DNA from: Acidimicrobiaceae bacterium UBA7830
GTDB taxonomy: Bacteria; Actinomycetota; Acidimicrobiia; Acidimicrobiales; Ilumatobacteraceae
Assembly (NCBI GenBank): GCA_002501485.1
Contig: DLTS01000021.1
Location: forward strand, 1-29,558
DNA: 29,558 bases
Direction: 5' to 3'
Positions within the stretch are counted from its first letter, which is position 1. Every line of letters begins with the position of its first letter. The position numbers and the translations under genes are program-made. Below the pieces are notes generated by a model that saw nothing but the letters and a program-made list of their open reading frames with translations, was not told where the DNA came from and did no database searches. Below are positions 23,354-29,558 of the stretch, piece after piece.

Positions 23354-24184
23354 ATGCCAGCCAGAGGCACCCAAGACATACTCGACGAATTCGACGAGGA
23401 TCGTCGCCGACCGACATATCCGACAGTAACGATCGAAGTTGGCATGGTCATTGAAGACCGGTCAAGCGGATTTGTCGGCGATGTTGTTCGGTGGTCGTTC
23501 GAGGGGGTCACATTGCGTGATCGTCAACAACAATTGCGCCACTTCACGTGGAAACCTGGTGGGTTCCTGATTCATGGCAAGGCGGTGACCCTAAAACGCC
23601 CTGAGGTGAGTCCTGTACTCACTCAGAACATCTCAGCAGCTGGAGGCTTCATCGACATCGACAACAGGTCGAATGGAGTCTCAAGAGCGCGGGTTGCACA
23701 ACCGAACCGAATCTGGGTGGAAGGAACCCACGACGCAGAGCTTCTCGAACATGTCTGGGGAGAGGAGTTGCGTGAACTTGGCATTGTTGTTGAACCGATG
23801 CATGGCGCTGACGAACTTGCGCTGAGAGTCCGCGAATTTGCACCGACGGCAGACCGTCGTCTCGGTGTGTTGCTTGATCATCTTGTTGATGGGTCGAAGG
23901 AGCAACGAATCGCAGATTCGGTGGTGGAAGAACATGTTTTGATTACCGGCCATCCGTTTGTTGACGTCTGGGCGGGAATACGTCCACGGACGATTGGTCT
24001 CGATGCATGGCCCGATGTTCCAAAAGGCATTCCCTGGAAGCAAGGACTGTGTGACGCGATCGGAGTCGAACTCGATGGATTCTGGCCGATGTTGCGCGCT
24101 TCGGTGTCGTCGTTCGCTGACCTTGAGTCTTCCCTCGTTGGGGCAGTTGAGCAACTCATCGATTTTGTTGCCGCCGAGGCATAG
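23354..24184 (+). CDS. DUF3097 family protein
   Basis: The 276-aa protein matches the actinobacterial DUF3097 family end to end: an N-terminal beta domain (VIEDRSSGFVGDVVRW, GFLIHGKAVTL), the core RIWVEGTHDAELLEHVWG (119-136), RRLGVLLDHLVDGSKEQRIA, HPFVDVWAGIRP and the C-terminal SFADLESSLVG...LIDFV. The acidic residues E123 and D127 in WVEGTHDAEL and D175 in LLDHL resemble a TOPRIM-type metal site, suggesting a nucleic-acid role, but no function is established. Upstream is CACTCT-GGAGGG-ATG, an imperfect -10 with a ribosome-site-like run touching the start. Confidence 0.88.
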   Translation: MPARGTQDILDEFDEDRRRPTYPTVTIEVGMVIEDRSSGFVGDVVRWSFEGVTLRDRQQQLRHFTWKPGGFLIHGKAVTLKRPEVSPVLTQNISAAGGFIDIDNRSNGVSRARVAQPNRIWVEGTHDAELLEHVWGEELRELGIVVEPMHGADELALRVREFAPTADRRLGVLLDHLVDGSKEQRIADSVVEEHVLITGHPFVDVWAGIRPRTIGLDAWPDVPKGIPWKQGLCDAIGVELDGFWPMLRASVSSFADLESSLVGAVEQLIDFVAAEA

Positions 24185-24227
24185 AACCCAGGCGTTTTCG
24201 ATTCGATGATTTGGTGACTGAAAACGA

Positions 24228-24260
24228 CTGTGGCGGTGGGGATGAGCCCCACCGCCACAG
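24228..24260 (-). terminator. Strong terminator of hppA
   Basis: CTGTGGCGGTGGGG (24228-24241) and its exact complement (24247-24260) form a perfect 14-bp stem with a 5-nt loop. On the minus strand it is followed by TCG then TTTT (AAAA at 24221-24224), so it ends hppA transcription. It may also stop read-through from DUF3097. Confidence 0.85.
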
Positions 24261-24284
24261 CGAGTGCTTGACGTCTAGACAGGA

Positions 24285-26375
24285 TCAGACGAATGCGCTG
24301 GCGAACACCAAAGCGACAATGGTCATCACTTTGATGAGAATGTTCATCGCCGGGCCGGACGTGTCCTTGAACGGGTCACCGACGGTGTCTCCAACGACGG
24401 CAGCCTTGTGGGCCTCTGAGCCCTTACCGCCGTGGTTGCCAGCTTCGATGTACTTCTTAGCGTTGTCCCACGCGCCGCCCGCATTCGCCATATAGATCGC
24501 GATTGCGAATCCGCTCACAAGGACACCAGCGAGCATGGCGCCGAGAGCGTTGACGGAGATGAATCCAGTTACGAGAGGGACAACGACCGCAAGCGCACCT
24601 GGAACGATCATTTCTTTTAGCGAAGCCTCGGTCGAGATGGCGACACATCGTGCGGAATCAGGAATAGCGCCTTCTTTACCTTCACGGAGACCAGGAATGT
24701 CGCGGAACTGTCGACGCACTTCCTCGATCATCTTGTTGGCCGCTCGACCGACCGCGTCGATCGTCAGGGCAGCGAACAGGAATGGGAGGCCTGCGCCGAG
24801 GAAGAGTCCGATGAATGCATCAACTTCGCCAATGTTGAGGTCTAGCGATCCACCTGCAGCGGCAATTGCGTATTCGAAACTCTTGAAGAGTGCGAGTGCG
24901 GTAAGTGCTGCCGAACCAACAGCAAAGCCTTTTGCGATTGCAGCGGTGGTGTTACCCAGGCTGTCGAGAGCGTCGGTCACCTTACGAACTGATGGGTCGA
25001 GGTGAGCCATTTCGGCGATACCGCCGGCGTTGTCTGAAATTGGGCCGTAAGCATCGACTGAGACCACGACTCCTGTCGTTGCGAGCATTCCGATTGCAGC
25101 CACGGCGATTCCGTAAATTCCACCAGGAATTTGAGCTTCACCGAATGACATATCGCCACCCCACCACGCGACGAGCACGCCAACGAGGATGAGAATGACC
25201 GATGCGGCAACTGAAACCATGCCGGTAGAAACACCTGAGAGAACAGTTGTTGCGGGGCCTGTTTCTGACTGGTTTGCAATTTTCTTGACAGGCGAGAATG
25301 CGTCAGAGGTGTAGTACTCGGCGGTTTTGCCAAGCGCCCAACCGACGATGAGTCCGCCGATCACCGATACTGCGATGCCCCACGGCTTATCAACGTCGAA
25401 GATCATGTACGCCGCAATAACGGTTGCAATGATGGTGAGACCCATTGCGATGTTGGTCCCGCGGTGAAGGGCTCGCGACAAGGCGTGGCTGTCGGTTGAG
25501 TCTCCGGACTTCACGAAGAATGAGCCAATAATCGAGGCGACCATTCCGAGGAACGCAATAGCAACCGGGAACATGAGGTACGACACGAAATCGGTCTGGT
25601 CGGTTTTGATGCCCGTTGCCGTCAATCCGCCTGCACCGGCAAATGCAATCAGCGAAATTGGGGCAATGATTGAACCGGCGTACGACTCGAAGAGGTCAGC
25701 GCCCATTCCTGCGACATCTCCAACGTTGTCACCCACGTTGTCAGCGATCGTTGCTGGGTTACGAGGATCATCCTCCGGTATACCTGCTTCGACCTTGCCG
25801 ACAAGGTCAGCTCCGACGTCAGCAGCCTTGGTGTAGATGCCACCACCGACACGGCTGAAGAGGGCGATGGAAGATCCGCCGAGGCCGAACGCCGTGACGA
25901 TTTCGAATGCTTGATCAACCTCGAGCCAGACGACGAACAAAAGGTAGGTGAACATCAGGCCAAGCAATGCAAGGCCTGCCACGGTGAATCCCATGACGGC
26001 TCCGCCCCGGAAGGCCACGGGAAGCGCCTTGCCTGCTCCCGACTTTGCTGCCTCCGCAGTGCGGGCATTCGCCATCGTGGCAACGGTCATACCGATGAAC
26101 CCGGCTCCGGCCGACAGCAACGCTCCGAGGATGTAGGAGACCGCAGCCAATGGGGCGATTACAATTGCGAGCACGATCGCCAGCGCAACAACGAAAATTG
26201 CAACCCAGGAATACTCCTTGTAGAGGAAGGCTCGTGCGCCCTTTTGGATTTCGGTCATCAAAAAGACCATGCGGTCATCACCGGGAGGTGCTGCCTTGAC
26301 GGCTTTATAGAAGAACGCCGCTAATGCGAGTGCGGCGATTGCCGAAGCCGCGGCGAGGTAGGGAATCATATCCAC
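24285..26375 (-). CDS. hppA: Membrane-bound ion-pumping pyrophosphatase
   Basis: The 696-aa membrane pyrophosphatase has about 16 TM helices. It hydrolyses PPi and pumps H+ and/or Na+. The substrate loops are AADVGADLVGKVEAGIPEDD (185-203), DNVGDNVGDVAGMGADLFE (212-230) and, near the C-terminus, VVGDTVGDPFKDTSGPA. GNTTAAIAKG (474-483) has Ala at the position that is Lys in K+-independent enzymes, so K+ dependence is predicted. E230 in LFESY is at the place typical of Na+-PPases and other K+-dependent forms, not shifted four residues as in plant H+ pumps. Start is GTG with GGAGG 10 nt upstream, one of the few leadered genes here. Confidence 0.95.
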   Translation of the reverse strand: MDMIPYLAAASAIAALALAAFFYKAVKAAPPGDDRMVFLMTEIQKGARAFLYKEYSWVAIFVVALAIVLAIVIAPLAAVSYILGALLSAGAGFIGMTVATMANARTAEAAKSGAGKALPVAFRGGAVMGFTVAGLALLGLMFTYLLFVVWLEVDQAFEIVTAFGLGGSSIALFSRVGGGIYTKAADVGADLVGKVEAGIPEDDPRNPATIADNVGDNVGDVAGMGADLFESYAGSIIAPISLIAFAGAGGLTATGIKTDQTDFVSYLMFPVAIAFLGMVASIIGSFFVKSGDSTDSHALSRALHRGTNIAMGLTIIATVIAAYMIFDVDKPWGIAVSVIGGLIVGWALGKTAEYYTSDAFSPVKKIANQSETGPATTVLSGVSTGMVSVAASVILILVGVLVAWWGGDMSFGEAQIPGGIYGIAVAAIGMLATTGVVVSVDAYGPISDNAGGIAEMAHLDPSVRKVTDALDSLGNTTAAIAKGFAVGSAALTALALFKSFEYAIAAAGGSLDLNIGEVDAFIGLFLGAGLPFLFAALTIDAVGRAANKMIEEVRRQFRDIPGLREGKEGAIPDSARCVAISTEASLKEMIVPGALAVVVPLVTGFISVNALGAMLAGVLVSGFAIAIYMANAGGAWDNAKKYIEAGNHGGKGSEAHKAAVVGDTVGDPFKDTSGPAMNILIKVMTIVALVFASAFV

Positions 26376-26385
26376 GGTAAAAGTG

Positions 26386-26390
26386 CCTCC
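26386..26390 (-). promoter_or_regulatory. Shine-Dalgarno of hppA
   Basis: GGAGG on the minus strand lies 10 nt before the GTG start. It decides for this GTG over the in-frame ATG two codons later and shows hppA has a 5' leader, unlike most promoters in the window. Confidence 0.7.
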
Positions 26391-26462
26391 TGTAGGGCTT
26401 TGCTGGACGCCACCTATTGGACGACCAAAATGTAACGAAGAGATGTTAGGCCGTTTCGGCCC

Positions 26463-28895
26463 TTACGACAAAGATTCTTTGTATAAGGCGTTTGGCTGGT
26501 CAGCCCTGCCATAGGAGGTTGTCCGCTGCGCAAGACGACGACCAAGGGGTTCGACTAGGTGCGAGAAGTCGTTCGCTGTCATTCCTTGGCCATGAGATGC
26601 GCCGGCGGCGCGAGAAATGTTCTCATCCATCAGGGTTCCGCCAAGGTCATTACAGCCCGCGTTCAAGAGTTGCCGACTCGCGTGTTCGCCGAGTTTAACC
26701 CACGACAGTTGGATGTTGTCGATGAGTCCTCGGTACACGATGCGGGCAACAGCATGAACAAGCAAGGTCTCTCTAAATGTGGGACCACGTCGCGCCTTGT
26801 GCTGCAAGTAAATCGGTGACGCCATATGAACGAAGGGCAGACCGACAAACTCGGTGAATCCGCCAGTGACCGCTTGGAGGTCTCTCGTCAAGATGAAGTG
26901 CTTTGCCCATGACCGAGGGTGTTCGATCGAACCAAACATCATTGTCACATTTGAGCCAAGACCAACCTCGTGTGCTGCGGCGTGGCAGTCGAGCCATTCG
27001 GCGGTTGTGATCTTGTCGGGGCACAACTCGGCCCGAACGGTGTCATCAAGGATTTCTGCGGCGGTGCCCGGCAGCGAAGACAGGCCCGCTTCTTTTAGGC
27101 GGCCGAGATATGTCACGAGGTCTTCTCCGAGGCGTTTCGCTCCCTCGGTGATCTCGAGAGCTGTGAACCCGTGCACGTGAATCGATGGGGCGGCGCTACG
27201 GACAGCATGAGTGACATCGATGTAGTAGTCGCCGTCGAAGTCTGGGTGGATTCCCCCTTGCAACGTGACCTCGGTGGCTCCGAGTTCTTCGGCTTCGTGG
27301 GCTCGTTCGGCGATGTCATCGAGGGTGAGTAAATAGGGGGTACCGCGCAGGTTGAGGGACATCGGCCCTTTTGAGAACCCGCAAAAACGGCATTTGAAGG
27401 TACAGACGTTGGTGTAGTTGATATTGCGGTTATGCACCCACGTGACGGTGTCACCGACGGCCTCGAACCGGAGTTGGTCGGCAACTTCAGCAATGGCGTT
27501 GACTTCTGGGCCGCGAGCTGAAAACAGCGTCACAATTTCGTCTTCGGTGAGTTGTTCCTCTGCTGCGACTGCGTCGAGCACGCGCTGTATCGGGGAGTCG
27601 GCAGCGGTTGACGAGCCACCCGGTATCAACGTGGTCGGTGGATTCGTTGCGCCTGCGTACCACGTAGTGGAGCGATGCCCAATTAGAACCACCTCGGCGC
27701 CATCGTGCACGACGTCTGCGGCCGTGGTCTTTTCAGGCCATATTGCTCCTGGGTCATCGCGGCCCAAGCCCTCTGCATCAGATCGGTCGAGAACGGCGAA
27801 TCGTAGGCCTTTGTCGATCCATTTCTCCGGGTCAAGCACGTATTCGGGATGGGCGGTCAGTCGAGGTGCGAGGGAATACCCACGGTCTTCGGTGATGGTC
27901 CGTAGGCGGTCGAGTTCTGGCCATGGGCGTTCTGGGTTCACGTGATCTGAGGTCACCGGTGAGACGCCACCCCAGTCATCGATTCCTGCATCGATGAGTT
28001 GACTGATGTCGTCGGAGAGGTTAGGTGGGGCCTGAAGGTGAATTTCTGCAGGCAACAAGACCCGAGCTGCGGCGATTGTCCAGAGATATTCGTCGATCGG
28101 ACATGCCGGTTCGTTGCGCATACCCGTTCCGGGTTTCGGCAAGAAGTTTTGAACGATGACTTCTTGTACATGCCTGTGGCGTTCATGAGAGGCAACAATG
28201 GCGTCGAGAGCGGCGAGTCGATCTGCTCGGGTTTCGCCGATGCCGACGAGGATGCCTGAGGTGAACGGAATGGCAAGTTCTCCAGCGGCCTCAAGAGTTG
28301 CTAGTCGGCGTTCAGGAGTTTTGTCAGGAGCGCCACGATGGCAGGCGAGGTCACCGCGCAATGTTTCGATCATCATTCCTTGGCTTGGTGAGACGCGGCG
28401 GAGCATGTTGAGTTCGTCTGCGGAGATGGCTCCAGCGTTAGCGTGGGGGAGGAGCCCAGTCTCATCGAGTACCAGTTGGGCCATGTCGTGCAGGTAATGA
28501 ATTGTTGAGTCGTAGCCTCGCTCGGTCAACCATTGACGTGCGACGACATAGCGTTCTTCGGGTGCCTCGCCCAATGTAAAGAGGGCTTCGTGACAGCCGT
28601 TTCGGGCACCTTGTTTCGCAATTGCGAGGACGTCGTCGGGAGAGAGGAATGACTGCTCAAGCCGGGCAGGAGGTTGCGCAAACGTGCAGTAGCCGCACGA
28701 ATCACGACAGAGCATGGTGAGGGGGATGAAGACTTTCGGCGAGTACGTCAGGCGGGAGCCAAACATTGAATCTCGCACTTTGGACGCTTGTTGCATTAGC
28801 GCGTCAAGTTCGAGCGTCATGATGTCTGCCGCAGTCGCACTTAGATCGTTCGTCGACGCCCCGCCGCTGGTTACCGAGATGGCAACAGGTTTCAT
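26463..28895 (-). CDS. fbiC: FO synthase FbiC (fused CofG-CofH)
   Basis: The 810-aa protein has two radical-SAM halves. The CofG half carries CRDSCGYC (C63, C67, C70) and the CofH half CTFKCRFC (C498, C502, C505). Together they join 5-amino-6-ribitylamino-uracil and tyrosine to make FO, the deazaflavin core of coenzyme F420. The fused form is typical of actinobacteria. The frame is open 162 codons further upstream to 29381, but that part overlaps the divergent regulator gene; ATG 28895 is fixed by TACAGT 6 nt upstream. The stop is followed at once by a short GGCCG-AAA-CGGCC hairpin (26449-26461) before hppA, a weak terminator candidate. Confidence 0.96.
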   Translation of the reverse strand: MKPVAISVTSGGASTNDLSATAADIMTLELDALMQQASKVRDSMFGSRLTYSPKVFIPLTMLCRDSCGYCTFAQPPARLEQSFLSPDDVLAIAKQGARNGCHEALFTLGEAPEERYVVARQWLTERGYDSTIHYLHDMAQLVLDETGLLPHANAGAISADELNMLRRVSPSQGMMIETLRGDLACHRGAPDKTPERRLATLEAAGELAIPFTSGILVGIGETRADRLAALDAIVASHERHRHVQEVIVQNFLPKPGTGMRNEPACPIDEYLWTIAAARVLLPAEIHLQAPPNLSDDISQLIDAGIDDWGGVSPVTSDHVNPERPWPELDRLRTITEDRGYSLAPRLTAHPEYVLDPEKWIDKGLRFAVLDRSDAEGLGRDDPGAIWPEKTTAADVVHDGAEVVLIGHRSTTWYAGATNPPTTLIPGGSSTAADSPIQRVLDAVAAEEQLTEDEIVTLFSARGPEVNAIAEVADQLRFEAVGDTVTWVHNRNINYTNVCTFKCRFCGFSKGPMSLNLRGTPYLLTLDDIAERAHEAEELGATEVTLQGGIHPDFDGDYYIDVTHAVRSAAPSIHVHGFTALEITEGAKRLGEDLVTYLGRLKEAGLSSLPGTAAEILDDTVRAELCPDKITTAEWLDCHAAAHEVGLGSNVTMMFGSIEHPRSWAKHFILTRDLQAVTGGFTEFVGLPFVHMASPIYLQHKARRGPTFRETLLVHAVARIVYRGLIDNIQLSWVKLGEHASRQLLNAGCNDLGGTLMDENISRAAGASHGQGMTANDFSHLVEPLGRRLAQRTTSYGRADQPNALYKESLS

Positions 28896-28901
28896 ACCGC
28901 A

Positions 28902-28907
28902 ACTGTA
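28902..28907 (-). promoter_or_regulatory. fbiC: Putative -10 of fbiC (leaderless)
   Basis: TACAGT on the minus strand ends 6 nt before the ATG at 28895. Confidence 0.55.
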
Positions 28908-28912
28908 GCGAG

Positions 28913-28937
28913 ACTGAGTTCGAAATCCGAACTCAGT
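28913..28937. promoter_or_regulatory. Perfect palindrome between fbiC and hxlR, likely HxlR operator
   Basis: ACTGAGTTCG (28913-28922) and CGAACTCAGT (28928-28937) are exact 10-bp inverted arms around AAATC. The site covers where the fbiC -35 should be and lies just upstream of the hxlR promoter. A further half-site TGAGT follows at 28943-28947. The position suits autoregulation by the adjacent HxlR protein together with control of fbiC. Confidence 0.65.
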
Positions 28938-28960
28938 AGTTTTGAGTCTGAAGTGCGGTG

Positions 28961-28966
28961 TACCTT
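28961..28966 (+). promoter_or_regulatory. Putative -10 of hxlR
   Basis: TACCTT ends 9 nt before the ATG at 28976, giving a leader of a few bases at most. GGGGAG lies 2 nt before the ATG. Confidence 0.4.
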
Positions 28967-28975
28967 CGGGGAGTA

Positions 28976-29419
28976 ATGAATCAGCAAGGTCAACCCGGAT
29001 CAGCGATCGAAGAGACCCTTCGCGTCGTTGGCGATCGCTGGTCGATCTTGCTGGTTCGAGCTGGATTGAGGGGCATCCGTCGTTTCGATGATTTTTGTGA
29101 TGACCTTGGGATTGCCCGTCCTGTGCTGACCGAGCGACTCCGGCGGTTGGTGAAATTCGGCATTCTCGAACGAGTGAAATATCAAGATAAGCCGGTCCGA
29201 TATGAGTATCGATTGACCGAAGCTGGTCTGGCGTTGTCTCCAGCGCTTGTTGCTCTCGTGAGATGGAGTGAGGAATATTCTCAGGAGGTATCGAGCGAGA
29301 CAACACTCGTTCACGCCCCCTGCGGTACTGAACTTGAACAGGCGTTTTGGTGTCGTTCGTGCCAGACAACCTTTGGTCCAAACGCGGTGAAGGGTGTCGG
29401 CTTAAACATCGAAGCTTAA
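28976..29419 (+). CDS. HxlR-family transcriptional regulator
   Basis: The 147-aa protein has the HxlR winged-helix domain: IEETLRVVGDRWSILLVRAG (11-30), RRFDDFCDDLGIARPVLTERLRRLVKFGILER (recognition region) and RYEYRLTEAGLAL. C41 is near the recognition helices, and the tail has H113, C116, C126 and C129 (HxxC-x9-CxxC), which could bind zinc or sense redox or electrophile stress as other HxlR members do. The start is the ATG at 28976; the frame opens at a GTG at 28958 that would include the promoter hexamer. It is divergent from fbiC with a palindromic operator between them. Confidence 0.93.
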   Translation: MNQQGQPGSAIEETLRVVGDRWSILLVRAGLRGIRRFDDFCDDLGIARPVLTERLRRLVKFGILERVKYQDKPVRYEYRLTEAGLALSPALVALVRWSEEYSQEVSSETTLVHAPCGTELEQAFWCRSCQTTFGPNAVKGVGLNIEA

Positions 29420-29470
29420 GTTCTTGAAAACAGGTTCCTGTCGGTTGTGTTGAGAGAGGGTTTGGGGAAC

Positions 29471-29476
29471 TAGCGT
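29471..29476 (+). promoter_or_regulatory. Putative -10 of the last gene (leaderless)
   Basis: TAGCGT ends 7 nt before the ATG at 29484; a TTGAGA at 29450-29455 lies 15 nt upstream as a possible -35. Confidence 0.5.
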
Positions 29477-29483
29477 GAGAACT

Positions 29484-29558
29484 ATGTCGCAGACTTTCCA
29501 GCGCGGACCAGTTACCGGGACCGCCGTGAAGAAACGGTCCCGCCGTAAACCATTCCTT
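29484..29558 (+). CDS. 5' end of a gene cut by the window edge
   Basis: Twenty-five codons are visible, open to the edge, encoding a basic N-terminus (KKRSRRKPFL at the end). The TAGCGT hexamer 7 nt upstream supports the ATG. A basic stretch ending in KPFL is reminiscent of the cytoplasmic N-terminus of a membrane protein such as an actinobacterial succinate dehydrogenase cytochrome b subunit, but this is only a guess. Confidence 0.45.
   Translation, partial: MSQTFQRGPVTGTAVKKRSRRKPFL

Noticed and set aside
23330..23511. N-terminal part of the minus-strand frame upstream of the DUF4349 fragment
   Set aside because: It is antisense to the DUF3097 gene and has no DUF4349 features.
28896..29381. 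Extension of FbiC by 162 N-terminal residues
   Set aside because: The extension is antisense to the HxlR gene, lacks the FbiC N-terminal pattern, and would skip the well-placed TACAGT-ATG start at 28895.
29517..29541. GGGACCG/CGGTCCC inverted repeat as a terminator
   Set aside because: It is inside the first codons of the last gene, has an 11-nt loop and no T-run.

Overview
The window looks like chromosomal core sequence from a moderately GC-rich actinomycete (Actinomycetota), most likely of the Acidimicrobiia type. The grounds are a fused CofG/CofH F420 enzyme (FbiC), a mycofactocin enzyme (MftD), an actinobacterial DUF3097 protein, a PcrA/UvrD1 helicase, a [3Fe-4S] ferredoxin/P450 pair, a DUF4349-type remnant, and many start codons placed 6-9 nt behind a TAnnnT hexamer, which is the layout of leaderless actinobacterial transcripts. 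The lineage is an inference from gene content. I saw no insertion sequences, tRNAs, rRNAs or CRISPR arrays.

Left part (1-7.6 kb), redox and lipid metabolism: the 3' end of an MFS transporter, a PaaI-type thioesterase, an SDR divergent from an orphan mftD, a nitroreductase behind a DedA membrane protein, and a ferredoxin-P450 operon. The dedA/ferredoxin intergenic region holds a perfect Crp/GlxR-type palindrome. A CLC antiporter of the fluoride type (CLC-F) follows, overlapping the P450 3' end.

Centre (7.6-18.1 kb): an OmpR/EnvZ-type two-component pair is followed by a secreted protein with two tandem ~82-residue repeats and a His-rich tail. A strong terminator separates it from pcrA and a flavodoxin-like gene. 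Next is a tight operon of a free-standing cobalamin-binding mutase subunit, sucC, sucD and purH. The first three fit a methylmalonyl-CoA to succinyl-CoA to succinate route.

Right part (18.1-29.6 kb): an OatA-like acyltransferase-SGNH fusion, malate dehydrogenase, a DeoD-type nucleoside phosphorylase, an SCP2-like protein, a Trp-rich protein of unknown function, a DUF4349 remnant, DUF3097, a membrane pyrophosphatase with K+-dependent (possibly Na+-pumping) signatures, and fbiC divergent from an HxlR regulator. A perfect 25-bp palindrome lies between fbiC and hxlR and is a likely operator. The window ends inside a new gene.

The best leads are the HxlR/F420 operator, the Crp box at the ferredoxin-P450 promoter, the orphan mftD, the CLC-F assignment, the two-component system with its repeat protein, and the window-wide leaderless promoter pattern, which also fixes several start codons.
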